35,108 nt of DNA from assembly GCA_018385415.1 (NCBI GenBank), contig JAHAZA010000047.1, positions 1 through 35,108 of the forward strand, given 5' to 3'. Each line of letters begins with the position of its first letter. Position 1 is the first letter of the stretch. Source of the DNA: Treponema sp. (GTDB taxonomy: Bacteria; Spirochaetota; Spirochaetia; Treponematales; Treponemataceae). The position numbers and the translations under genes are program-made. The notes beneath the pieces are model-generated. The model ran no database searches, was not told the DNA's origin, and worked only from the letters and a program-made list of their open reading frames with translations. This document shows positions 24,558 to 32,555 of this stretch, in pieces.

Positions 24558-24647
24558 TTACTTGCTCTTATGCCGATTTCTTCTAAGCATCTTCTTACGC
24601 TTATGTGTCGCCATCTTCTGACGCTTTCTTTTTTTACCACAAGGCAC
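24558..24647 (-). CDS. 29-residue AURKAIP1/COX24-type small ribosomal protein
   Basis: This very short gene encodes MPCGKKRKRQKMATHKRKKM followed by LRRNRHKSK, about half Lys and Arg. Composition and the pattern K-K-R-K-R-x-K-M-x-x-H-K-R-K-K-x-x-R-x-N-R-H-K match the AURKAIP1/COX24 C-terminal domain (DUF1713), whose short bacterial members are ribosome-associated. The start is GTG 24647, with AAGGAG at 8-base spacing. It has its own promoter (24685-24713) and ends before a strong terminator (24484-24523), so it is a complete one-gene unit. I am confident that it is real, and fairly sure of the family from memory of Bacteroidetes and spirochaete homologues. An alternative is a generic small basic protein. 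Confidence 0.85.
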   Translation of the reverse strand: MPCGKKRKRQKMATHKRKKMLRRNRHKSK

Positions 24648-24684
24648 GGTGCGCGCTCCTTAATAAATTTGAATATTCTCAAAT

Positions 24685-24713
24685 ATTATTACGGATTTGC
24701 TATTTTTAGTCAA
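24685..24713 (-). promoter_or_regulatory. Promoter of the small ribosomal-protein gene
   Basis: On the minus strand, -35 TTGACT (24708-24713), a 17-base spacer and -10 AATAAT (24685-24690, five of six matches). A small dyad with TTTGA/TCAAA arms lies between the promoter and the AAGGAG site and might shape the leader. Confidence 0.55.
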
Positions 24714-24949
24714 TAAGTATAAAAGGCAAAACTAATTATTCTTTACATTTTAATAAACCTGCAAATTCTCTATATTCAGGTCAGGAAATTTCTAAAGCTG
24801 TCACTTTAAATCATAATCAACAATCATTTTATCAACCTACCATTATAATAGCTGGAAAACCTATTCCTTAATTTTCATTTTTCTGATATTCTAACATCAT
24901 TATTGTACTTATATTATAGATATATTATTACTACCAAGGAGCGGCTTAA
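24714..24949. other. Intergenic region upstream of sufC, no gene seen
   Basis: The gap between the small ribosomal-protein gene and sufC is about 300 bases in all. No plus-strand ATG frame is present and minus-strand frames are under 12 codons. Just before sufC are promoter-like pieces: TTGTAC (24903-24908) with TATTAC at 17 bases, or TATTAT (24912-24917) with a weak -35, then the Shine-Dalgarno AAGGAG (24936-24941). I cannot pick the true promoter, and I see no clear riboswitch or Rrf2-type palindrome. Confidence 0.5.
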
Positions 24950-25723
24950 ATGTCAGACAAACTTCTCGATATTCAGGATATTTTCGTTAACATCGACTCA
25001 AAACAGGTTCTTAAAAACCTCAGTCTTCAGGTCGGAAAGGGAGAAACTCATGTTTTAATGGGACCTAACGGAGCCGGAAAATCAACCCTTGGTAATACAA
25101 TCATGGGAAATCCAGTATACAGTCTTGAAAAAGGAAAAATCTTTTTTGACGGTCAGGATATTACAGACCTTTCAACAGATAAAAGAGCAAAACTTGGAAT
25201 GTTCCTTTCATTCCAGAATCCTCTCGAAGTTCCTGGAATCAGCGTTGAAACTTTTATCCGCTCTTCACTTCAGCAGCTTACAGGAGAGCATGTAAAGCTT
25301 TTCCAGTTTCAGAAAACATTAAAGGCAAATATGGAACTTCTTAACATGGATTCTTTATACGCAAGCCGAGACATTAATGTAGGCTTTTCAGGCGGTGAAC
25401 GTAAAAAGGCAGAAATCCTACAGCTTTTAATGCTTAATCCTAAACTTGCAATTCTTGACGAAACAGATTCTGGTCTTGATGTTGATGCAGTCCGCACAGT
25501 TTCAAAAGGAATTCAGGAATACCAGAAAAAACAGGATGGTGCCCTTTTAATCATCACCCACTCTACAAGAATTCTTGAAAGCCTTCATGTAGACTACACA
25601 CACGTTATCGTAAAAGGTAAAATAGTAAAAACCGGTGATGGCTCTCTTGTAGATGAAATTAACAAAAACGGATTTGAAAAAATCATCGCTGAATGCGGCG
25701 AAAAAACTGAACAGGATAAATAA
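24950..25723 (+). CDS. sufC: Fe-S cluster assembly ATPase SufC
   Basis: SufC is the ABC-type ATPase of the SufBCD scaffold and drives the shape change that opens the cluster-assembly site. The 257-residue cytoplasmic protein has Walker A GPNGAGKS (38-45), the ABC signature FSGGERKK and Walker B LAILDETDSGLD, with the SufC-typical ETDSGLDVDAV after it. There is no membrane segment, as expected. ATG 24950 follows AAGGAG at 8 bases. It is the first gene of sufC-B-D-S-U, in the order common in Firmicutes and spirochaetes, and sufB starts 2 bases after its stop. Confidence 0.98.
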   Translation: MSDKLLDIQDIFVNIDSKQVLKNLSLQVGKGETHVLMGPNGAGKSTLGNTIMGNPVYSLEKGKIFFDGQDITDLSTDKRAKLGMFLSFQNPLEVPGISVETFIRSSLQQLTGEHVKLFQFQKTLKANMELLNMDSLYASRDINVGFSGGERKKAEILQLLMLNPKLAILDETDSGLDVDAVRTVSKGIQEYQKKQDGALLIITHSTRILESLHVDYTHVIVKGKIVKTGDGSLVDEINKNGFEKIIAECGEKTEQDK

Positions 25724-25725
25724 CA

Positions 25726-27141
25726 ATGAGCGAAAATGAAAAAACACAAGTTGGTGACATCGACCGCTCAATGTATGACTTCCGTTATGAAGAAACTGAA
25801 GACTTTTACAGAATCGAAAGCGGTCTTACACCAGAAATAGTTGAAACTCTTTCAAAAGAAAAAGGTGATCCGGAATGGATGCGTGAATTCCGTTTAAATT
25901 CCCTTAAAATATATAATGAGCTTCGGGTTCCTGAATGGGGCCCAAGTATTGAGGGACTCAATATCGATAAGATTGCAACTTACGTTCGTCCTAATACAAA
26001 AATGCAGGGCAAATGGGAAGACGTTCCGGATGACATCAAAGAAACATTTGATAAACTGGGGATTCCAGAAGCAGAAAGAAAATCCCTTGCAGGTGTAGGT
26101 GCTCAGTACGACTCAGAACTTGTATACCACAATGTTCAGGATGAAGTTGCCAAACAGGGCGTTGTATACATGGGATTTGAAGAAGCTTTAAAGTCCGAAG
26201 AATGGGGACCAATGGTAAAAGAATATTTTATGACACTGGTTACTCCAAAAGATCATAAATTCGCAGCCCTTCATGGTGCTGTCTGGTCAGGTGGAAGTTT
26301 TGTTTACGTTCCTAAAAATGTTCACCTTGATTTTCCTCTTCAGTCATACTTCAGATTAAATGCTAAAGGTGCAGGTCAGTTTGAACATACTTTGATTATA
26401 GTTGATGAAGGTGCTGACCTTCACTTTATCGAAGGATGTTCCGCACCAAAATATAATGTTGCAAACCTTCATGCAGGTTGTGTAGAACTATTCGTAAAAA
26501 AAGGTGCACACCTTCGCTACTCTACAATCGAAAACTGGTCAAAGAATATGTACAACCTTAATACAAAACGTGCAAAGGTTGAAGAAGACGGTGCCATCGA
26601 ATGGGTTTCAGGTTCCTTCGGTTCCCATGTTTCATATCTTTATCCAGAAAGTGATCTTATGGGACGCAATGCCCGTGCAGAGTTTACTGGTATTACTTTT
26701 GCCGGAAACGATCAGAACCTGGATACAGGCGCAAAAATGGTTCATCGTGCTCCAAACACAACAAGCCTTATTACAACAAAATCAATTTCAAAGGGCGGCG
26801 GAATTTCAACTTACCGTTCAGCTGTTTACATTGATAAAAATGCAACTGGCTCAAAAGCATCTGTAAGCTGCCAGAGTCTTATGCTTGATTCTGAAAGTCG
26901 CAGTGACACAATTCCAGCAATGACAGTTTTAACAGATGATGCCGATGTAGGACACGAAGCAAAAATCGGACGTATTTCAAACGACGCAATTTTCTATCTT
27001 ATGAGCCGTGGAATTCCTGAAGATGAAGCTAGAAGCATGATTGTTTCAGGATTTGCAAATCCTGTCAGCAAGGAACTTCCTTTGGAATATGCAGTTGAAA
27101 TGAATAACCTTATCAGACTTGAAATGAAAGGTACACTTTAA
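25726..27141 (+). CDS. sufB: Fe-S cluster assembly scaffold SufB
   Basis: SufB is the scaffold subunit on which the nascent cluster is built, in a complex with SufC and SufD. The 471-residue protein has the beta-helix core and the C-terminal block SCQSLMLDSESRSDTIPA, then GHEAKIGRISNDAIFYLMSRGI, which holds the conserved Cys and His used at the SufB-SufD interface. The N-terminal half, with the P-E-W-M-R-E-F-R motif, is typical of SufB and absent from SufD. It starts 2 bases after sufC, with AGGA upstream, and is followed by sufD after 17 bases. Confidence 0.98.
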   Translation: MSENEKTQVGDIDRSMYDFRYEETEDFYRIESGLTPEIVETLSKEKGDPEWMREFRLNSLKIYNELRVPEWGPSIEGLNIDKIATYVRPNTKMQGKWEDVPDDIKETFDKLGIPEAERKSLAGVGAQYDSELVYHNVQDEVAKQGVVYMGFEEALKSEEWGPMVKEYFMTLVTPKDHKFAALHGAVWSGGSFVYVPKNVHLDFPLQSYFRLNAKGAGQFEHTLIIVDEGADLHFIEGCSAPKYNVANLHAGCVELFVKKGAHLRYSTIENWSKNMYNLNTKRAKVEEDGAIEWVSGSFGSHVSYLYPESDLMGRNARAEFTGITFAGNDQNLDTGAKMVHRAPNTTSLITTKSISKGGGISTYRSAVYIDKNATGSKASVSCQSLMLDSESRSDTIPAMTVLTDDADVGHEAKIGRISNDAIFYLMSRGIPEDEARSMIVSGFANPVSKELPLEYAVEMNNLIRLEMKGTL

Positions 27142-27158
27142 GGCAAAGGAGAAAAAGA

Positions 27159-28238
27159 ATGACATTTAATACCACAGTAAACAACATCCCAAGCCTTACC
27201 TGGAACTGGTTAAGGATAAATAATTCTAAAATCGAACTTGATGTTGATTATAAAGATAAATCTGATTTTTCAGTTTCGAAAATGCCGAAAGGAGTACACT
27301 TTGAAAAAGATGCTGAAAAATTCCTTATGAGTATGCCGCCTGTAGAAAGTGCTATGGGAAAAGAATTTACTCAGATGATTTATGACAACAGAATCATTCC
27401 AAGCTCAATGGTAATTGATGTAGGCGAAAAAATTGAAAAACCAGTCTATTTCAACTTTGACTGCAAAAATAAAGCATATTCAATTTCTTCACAAATCATT
27501 GAAGCAAAAAAAGATTCTTCTGTCACAGTCATTATGGATTTTACATCAGACAAAAAAGCTGAAGGACTTCAGATTGTTCAAACAAAATTATATGCCAGAA
27601 CAAATGCAAAAATTCATCTGATCACAATCCAGACTTTAAGTAAGAACTATATTCATTTAAATGATATTTCTACATATTGTGAAGAAAATGCAAATATCGA
27701 AGTTACACAAATTGAACTTGGAAGTAAAAAAGCATTTACTGGTGTTTACTCAATGCTTAAAGAATATCAGTCTTCATTTAAATCTGACACTGCATACTTT
27801 ACTCGCAAAGACCAGGAACTTGATATGAATTATATAGTAAATCATACAGGTCGTAAAACAGAATGTGAAATGATGGTATATGGTTCATTAAAAGACAATG
27901 CAAAGAAAACATACCGTGGTACAATTGATTTCAAAAATGGATGTCAGGGTGCAGTAGGAAACGAACAGGAAGAAACACTTCTTCTTAATCCTCAGGTTGT
28001 TAATAAATCGATTCCTGTCATACTCTGTGATGAAGAAGATGTTGCAGGTGAACATGGTTCCACAATTGGAAAATTGTCCAACGATGTTTTGTTCTACATG
28101 AATGCACATGGCATTTCTCAAACAGAAGCAGAAAAAATTATGACAATGTCTAAAATCAACAGAGTTTCATCTTTGATTCCAGACGAAAAACTAAAAACTC
28201 GAATTGCAGAATACATTGAAGAGGCTTTTAATGAATAG
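27159..28238 (+). CDS. sufD: Fe-S cluster assembly protein SufD
   Basis: SufD pairs with SufB and SufC2 and is thought to help bring iron to the scaffold. The 359-residue protein has the SufB/D beta-helix domain, with LLLNPQVVNKSIPVI and a GEHGSTIGKLSNDVLFYMNAHGI block that parallels the GHEA block of SufB and keeps its His. It is shorter than E. coli SufD (423), mostly at the N-terminus. ATG 27159 follows AAAGGAG at good spacing. Its last 8 bases overlap the sufS start. The call SufD, not a second SufB, rests on length and on the missing N-terminal SufB block. Confidence 0.94.
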   Translation: MTFNTTVNNIPSLTWNWLRINNSKIELDVDYKDKSDFSVSKMPKGVHFEKDAEKFLMSMPPVESAMGKEFTQMIYDNRIIPSSMVIDVGEKIEKPVYFNFDCKNKAYSISSQIIEAKKDSSVTVIMDFTSDKKAEGLQIVQTKLYARTNAKIHLITIQTLSKNYIHLNDISTYCEENANIEVTQIELGSKKAFTGVYSMLKEYQSSFKSDTAYFTRKDQELDMNYIVNHTGRKTECEMMVYGSLKDNAKKTYRGTIDFKNGCQGAVGNEQEETLLLNPQVVNKSIPVILCDEEDVAGEHGSTIGKLSNDVLFYMNAHGISQTEAEKIMTMSKINRVSSLIPDEKLKTRIAEYIEEAFNE

Positions 28239-29466
28239 CACTTTAAATAAAGAATTACGTAAAGATTTTCCTATTTTCTCTGCCTCTGAAAATGAAGGAC
28301 TTGTTTACTTTGATAGTGCAGCAACAAGCCAGCGACCTCAATGCGTAATCGATGCAGTTTCCGATTTTTATAAAAAGAATAATGCAAATCCTCTTCGCGG
28401 ACTTTATGATTTAAGTCAGAGAGCAACTGATGATTATGAAAATGCAAGAGCAACTGTTGCAAAGTTTATCAATGCAAAGCAGTCAGAAGAAATCATTTTT
28501 ACACGCAATGCCACTGAAAGCCTTAACTTAATCGCTTACACTTATGGAATGCAGAATGTAAATGAAGGTGATGAAATTGTAATCAGCATTATGGAACATC
28601 ACTCCAACATTCTTCCCTGGCAGATGGTCTGTAATGCAAAGAAAGCAAAACTTGTATGGCTTGAATGTGACAAGAACACTGGTATCATTCCAGAATCTGA
28701 ATATTCAAAAATCAACTCAAAAACAAAAATCGTTGCAATTACTTATGTCAGCAATGTTTTAGGAACAACAAATCCTGTAAAACAGATTGCTGAAATTGCA
28801 CATAAAAACAATGCTATTATCGTAGTTGATGGAGCCCAAGGCGTTCCACATAGAAAAGTTGACGTACAGGAAATTGATGCAGACTTTTTAGTATTCTCAG
28901 GTCATAAACTTCTTGCTCCTATGGGAATCGGTGCAGTTTATGGAAAATTAAAACTCCTTGAAAATATGCCGCCTTTCCTTCGCGGTGGTGAAATGATTGA
29001 ATACGTTACACGAGATTCTGCAACCTTTGCAGAAGTTCCTCATAAATTTGAAGCAGGTACAGTTAACCCATCAGGTGCAGTAGGTTTAAAAGCAGCCTGT
29101 GAATACATTAACAAAATTGGATTTGACTTCATTAAAGAAACAGAAGAAAGCCTTACAAAAATGTTATTTGAAGGAATGAAAAACATTCCTCACATTCATT
29201 TAATTGGAAATCCAGATTATAGAATGCACTCTGGTATTGTAACATTCACTATTGACGATGTTCATCCACATGACATTGCTTCCCTTCTTGATTCAGAAAA
29301 AATTGCAATCAGAGCTGGACATCACTGTGCACAGCCCCTTGGTTCATATCTTAACGTTCCAGCTACAGCACGGGCATCGTTGTATTTTTATAATACTGAA
29401 GATGAAGTTCAGATCTTCCTTGATAAAATTTCAAAAATCAGAAATTGGGCTGGATATAAAGACTAA
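28231..29466 (+). CDS. sufS: Cysteine desulfurase SufS
   Basis: SufS takes sulfur from cysteine with pyridoxal phosphate and passes it as persulfide to SufU. The 411-residue class V aminotransferase-fold protein has the PLP-binding Lys226 in SGHKLLAPMG (the same number as in E. coli SufS) and the catalytic Cys366 in RAGHHCAQPL. The group II signature, a short loop around the Cys, separates it from NifS/IscS. ATG 28231 was chosen over an earlier frame start because GAGG stands just upstream and it overlaps the sufD stop by 8 bases, a usual coupling. A longer product from 28204 would add nine residues unlike the family. Confidence 0.97.
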   Translation: MNSTLNKELRKDFPIFSASENEGLVYFDSAATSQRPQCVIDAVSDFYKKNNANPLRGLYDLSQRATDDYENARATVAKFINAKQSEEIIFTRNATESLNLIAYTYGMQNVNEGDEIVISIMEHHSNILPWQMVCNAKKAKLVWLECDKNTGIIPESEYSKINSKTKIVAITYVSNVLGTTNPVKQIAEIAHKNNAIIVVDGAQGVPHRKVDVQEIDADFLVFSGHKLLAPMGIGAVYGKLKLLENMPPFLRGGEMIEYVTRDSATFAEVPHKFEAGTVNPSGAVGLKAACEYINKIGFDFIKETEESLTKMLFEGMKNIPHIHLIGNPDYRMHSGIVTFTIDDVHPHDIASLLDSEKIAIRAGHHCAQPLGSYLNVPATARASLYFYNTEDEVQIFLDKISKIRNWAGYKD

Positions 29467-29535
29467 ACATGTAAATTATATTATATTTAACTCAATAGAT
29501 TTGATTAAATATATTTTTTTTAACTGGAACTACAT

Positions 29536-30006
29536 ATGGATACAAAAGAATTATATCGGGAAATTTTAAACGAACATAATATTAACCCAAATCATAAAAA
29601 AGAACTTGATGGTTCCACAATTTCACTTAATGGAGTCAACCCAAGCTGCGGTGATAACATTACATTAAACCTGAAAGTTGACAACGGAATTATCACTGAT
29701 GGTTCTTTTACAGGAAGTGGTTGTGCAATCAGCCAGGCTTCTGTGGATATGATGCTTGACCTTGTAATCGGGAAAGAAAAATCCGAAGCATTAAAACTTG
29801 CTGAAAATTTTATGGGAATGATTAAAGGAACAGCAACTGAAAACCAGATCGAAGAATTAGATGAAGCAGCCTGTCTTCAGGATATTTCCAAAATGCCAGC
29901 CCGTGTAAAATGCGCAGTATTAGGATGGCGTACAATGAAAGAATGTTTTGAAACAGAAAACGGATCTACCACTGCCGAAAATCCTGAATGCTGCTCCAGC
30001 AATTAA
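29536..30006 (+). CDS. sufU: Fe-S assembly sulfurtransferase SufU
   Basis: SufU is the zinc protein that accepts persulfide from SufS and replaces SufE in Firmicutes-like Suf systems. The 156-residue protein keeps the zinc ligands Cys38 and Asp40 (NPSCGD), Cys63 (GSGCAISQAS) and Cys126 (ARVKCAVLGW), and a family insert between them. The first 20 residues resemble NifU/IscU. It follows sufS after a 69-base AT-rich gap with only a weak Shine-Dalgarno match (GGA), so its expression may be lower or separately controlled. A strong terminator (30011-30052) closes the operon. No sufE, sufA or Rrf2-type regulator is present nearby. Confidence 0.96.
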   Translation: MDTKELYREILNEHNINPNHKKELDGSTISLNGVNPSCGDNITLNLKVDNGIITDGSFTGSGCAISQASVDMMLDLVIGKEKSEALKLAENFMGMIKGTATENQIEELDEAACLQDISKMPARVKCAVLGWRTMKECFETENGSTTAENPECCSSN

Positions 30007-30010
30007 AACA

Positions 30011-30052
30011 AAAAAGTCACAGAAATGATAAATCATTACTGTGACTTTTTTT
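30011..30052. terminator. Bidirectional intrinsic terminator between sufU and fhs
   Basis: A perfect 12-base outer stem (arms AAAAAGTCACAG and CTGTGACTTTTT) with an inner AATGAT/ATCATT stem is flanked by A and T runs. It can end both the suf operon (+) and the convergent fhs transcript (-). Confidence 0.92.
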
Positions 30053-30066
30053 AACCTCTATATAGT

Positions 30067-31749
30067 CTAGAACAATCCAGAAATTACACCATCATCATCA
30101 ACATCAATGTATTCAGCAGCTGGAACTTTTGGAAGTCCAGGCATAGTCATAATATCTCCGGCAAGAATTACAACAAACCCTGCTCCTGCATAAAGCTGAA
30201 CATCACGCACTGGGAATATAAAATCCTTTGGAGCACCAATTGCTTTAGGATCATGGCTGATTGAACTCTGAGTTTTAGCAACACAGATTGGAAGATTTCC
30301 ATAACCTTTTTCTTCAAACTCTTTAAGTTTTTTTAGACTTGTCCCCTGAAATTCTACAGAACCTGCACGGTAGATTTCTTTTGCAATAGTTTCTACCTTT
30401 TCTTTAAAGCTCATGTGATCTTCATACATAAAGTGGAAGTTAGAAGGAACTTCACAAGTTTCAACAACTGCCTGTGAAAGTGTCTTCGTTCCTTCACCAC
30501 CAAATTCCCAGCCCTCACTTAAAACAGCTTTAGCACCGTACTGAGAACAAAGCTGTTCAAGCTTTTTAATTTCAGCATCTGTATCAGTAACAAACTTATT
30601 TACAGCTACAATAGCTGGTACACCAAATTTCTTAATGTTTTCAATATGTGTTGCAAGGTTTTCAAAACCCTTTTCAAGAGCAAATAGATTTTCTTCAGAA
30701 AGTTCTGTCTTAGGAACACCACCATGCATTTTAAGAGCACGAATTGTTGCAACGATTACAACAGCATCAGGAGCAATACCTGCATTACGGCATTTGATGT
30801 CCATAAACTTTTCTGCACCAAGATCTGCTGCAAAACCTGCTTCAGTAATGACATAGTCACCTGTCGCAAGAGCACACAAAGTTGCATTTACAGAGTTACA
30901 TCCATGAGCAATATTTGCAAAAGGTCCACCATGAACAAAAGCAGGTGTCTTTTCCAATGTCTGAACAAGATTAGGGCGAATAGCATCTTTAAGAAGAGCA
31001 GCTACAGCTCCAGTTGACTTCAACTGACCAAAAGTAACATCTTCTTTGTTAAAGTTCTGACCAATTACAATTTTACTGATTCGGTCTTTAAGCTCAGTAA
31101 TAGATTGTGAAAGACAGATAATTGCCATAATTTCCGAAGCTACAGCAATTGTAAAATGATCTTCACGTGGAACCCCTTGCATTTTTCCACCAAGGCCAAT
31201 AGTAATATTTCTCAATGCACGGTCATTAAGGTCAACACATCGTTTCCATGAAATTGTACGAGGATCAATATTAAGTGCATTTCCCTGCTGAAGATGATTA
31301 TCTATCAAAGCTGCAATAAGATTGTTTGCAATAGAAATAGCATGAAGGTCACCAGTAAAATGAAGGTTTATGTCTTCCATTGGAACAATCTGTGCATACC
31401 CTCCACCACAGGCACCACCTTTAATACCAAAGCAAGGTCCTAAAGAAGGTTCACGTAAAGCAACAACTGATTTTTTTCCAATCTTTCGAAGTCCATCTGC
31501 AAGACCGATAGAAACAGTAGATTTACCTTCGCCTGCAGGAGTTGGTGTAATTGCAGTTACAAGAATAAGCTTACCACGCTGAGAAGGATCCTTTACTTTT
31601 TCCTGAAACTTTCTCAACGACTTCATTGAAATTTTAGCCTTATAATTTCCATAAAGTTCAATATCATCCTGAGAAAGGCCGAGTTTAGCGGCAATATCAG
31701 TGATGTTAGTCATCTCATTTTTCTGAGCAATTTCAATATCTGAAAGCAT
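30067..31749 (-). CDS. fhs: Formate-tetrahydrofolate ligase
   Basis: This ATP-dependent enzyme makes 10-formyl-THF, the one-carbon donor for purines and formyl-Met-tRNA, and in acetogens it is part of the methyl branch of the Wood-Ljungdahl route. The 560-residue size is standard. The P-loop TPTPAGEGKST is at about 69-79, followed by LREPSLGPCFGIKGGACGGGYAQ and VHGGPFANIAHGCNS. ATG 31749 follows AGGAG. It is probably monocistronic: the rsuA-like gene upstream ends at 31806, and a TATACA about 45 bases upstream could be its -10, though I see no good -35. No other acetogenesis genes lie in the window, so a plain one-carbon role is inferred. Confidence 0.98.
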   Translation of the reverse strand: MLSDIEIAQKNEMTNITDIAAKLGLSQDDIELYGNYKAKISMKSLRKFQEKVKDPSQRGKLILVTAITPTPAGEGKSTVSIGLADGLRKIGKKSVVALREPSLGPCFGIKGGACGGGYAQIVPMEDINLHFTGDLHAISIANNLIAALIDNHLQQGNALNIDPRTISWKRCVDLNDRALRNITIGLGGKMQGVPREDHFTIAVASEIMAIICLSQSITELKDRISKIVIGQNFNKEDVTFGQLKSTGAVAALLKDAIRPNLVQTLEKTPAFVHGGPFANIAHGCNSVNATLCALATGDYVITEAGFAADLGAEKFMDIKCRNAGIAPDAVVIVATIRALKMHGGVPKTELSEENLFALEKGFENLATHIENIKKFGVPAIVAVNKFVTDTDAEIKKLEQLCSQYGAKAVLSEGWEFGGEGTKTLSQAVVETCEVPSNFHFMYEDHMSFKEKVETIAKEIYRAGSVEFQGTSLKKLKEFEEKGYGNLPICVAKTQSSISHDPKAIGAPKDFIFPVRDVQLYAGAGFVVILAGDIMTMPGLPKVPAAEYIDVDDDGVISGLF

Positions 31750-31805
31750 ATAAGACTCCTGAAAGGGAAATAAATTTTAGTTTAATTTTACTGTATAATT
31801 GGAAT

Positions 31806-32552
31806 TTATCCAAGAAGCGCAACTTCTTCCTCTGTCATTTTTCGGTAGGAACCAGTTGCAAGATTTTCATCAAGCTTAAGCTCATTGATACTGACTCTTT
31901 TTAAGTATATAACCTTATTATCAAGAGCACGGAACATTCTTTTAACCTGATGATACTTTCCTTCTACAATCGTGAGAAATACTTCATCATCTTTATCTGT
32001 AAACTCAATTTTTGCAGGAAGACAATCTGCTTCGTCTTCATTGTCTTCGGCTGGAATATGAATACCTTTTGAAACACAATCATCATATTCTTTTTTTTCA
32101 GACTCCGACACCGGATGTTCAAGACGAACAAAATATTTTTTTGGACAGTTAGTCTTTGGACTTATAAGTCTATGAGTTAATTTTCCATCTGTTGTAAAGA
32201 TGAGTAGTCCTTCAGTGTCAATATCAAGTCGACCGATAAGATGAAGATTTTCAAGAGCAAATCCAACACGATATTGTTCATCCAATAAAGAAAAAACTGT
32301 ATCGTGTAATCCATCTTTGTTTGCGCAAACAACTCCCTGAGGTTTATTCATCATGAGGTAAATATTTTTTTGAATATTTAAAATTTCACCGTCAACTGAT
32401 ATTTCATCCTTATCAATATCACAATGAAATCCTGGATCAGTAATCACTTTTCCATTTACAAGAACTTGTGATGCACGAAAATATTTTCGGACATCTTTTC
32501 TTGTCCCAAAACCTTCATGAGCAAGGATTTTATCAATGCGGTCAGTACTCAT
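31806..32552 (-). CDS. rRNA pseudouridine synthase, RsuA/RluB/RluE family
   Basis: This 248-residue enzyme isomerises a uridine in ribosomal RNA. It begins with an S4 RNA-binding domain (about 1-60, KILAHEGFGTRKDVRKYF) and then has the catalytic motif GRLDIDTEGLL with the nucleophile Asp110. The C-terminal YHQVKRMFRALDNKVIYLKR block is that of the RsuA family. Sequence alone does not settle whether the target is 16S (RsuA-like) or 23S (RluB/RluE-like); length near 250 slightly favours RsuA. ATG 32552 comes 3 bases after the citrate synthase stop and has no clear Shine-Dalgarno site, so it is probably translated by coupling. Confidence 0.92.
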   Translation of the reverse strand: MSTDRIDKILAHEGFGTRKDVRKYFRASQVLVNGKVITDPGFHCDIDKDEISVDGEILNIQKNIYLMMNKPQGVVCANKDGLHDTVFSLLDEQYRVGFALENLHLIGRLDIDTEGLLIFTTDGKLTHRLISPKTNCPKKYFVRLEHPVSESEKKEYDDCVSKGIHIPAEDNEDEADCLPAKIEFTDKDDEVFLTIVEGKYHQVKRMFRALDNKVIYLKRVSINELKLDENLATGSYRKMTEEEVALLG

Positions 32553-32555
32553 AAA

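Noticed and set aside
24736..24804. Minus-strand stretch upstream of sufC that reads like a decayed gene end (VTALEIS, stop, PEYREFAGLLKCKE)
   Set aside because: Only about 23 codons with an internal stop and no recognisable family; too short to separate from chance.
24714..24949. Riboswitch or Rrf2/SufR operator before sufC
   Set aside because: The region is AT-rich with scattered short palindromes only; nothing matches a class I can name.
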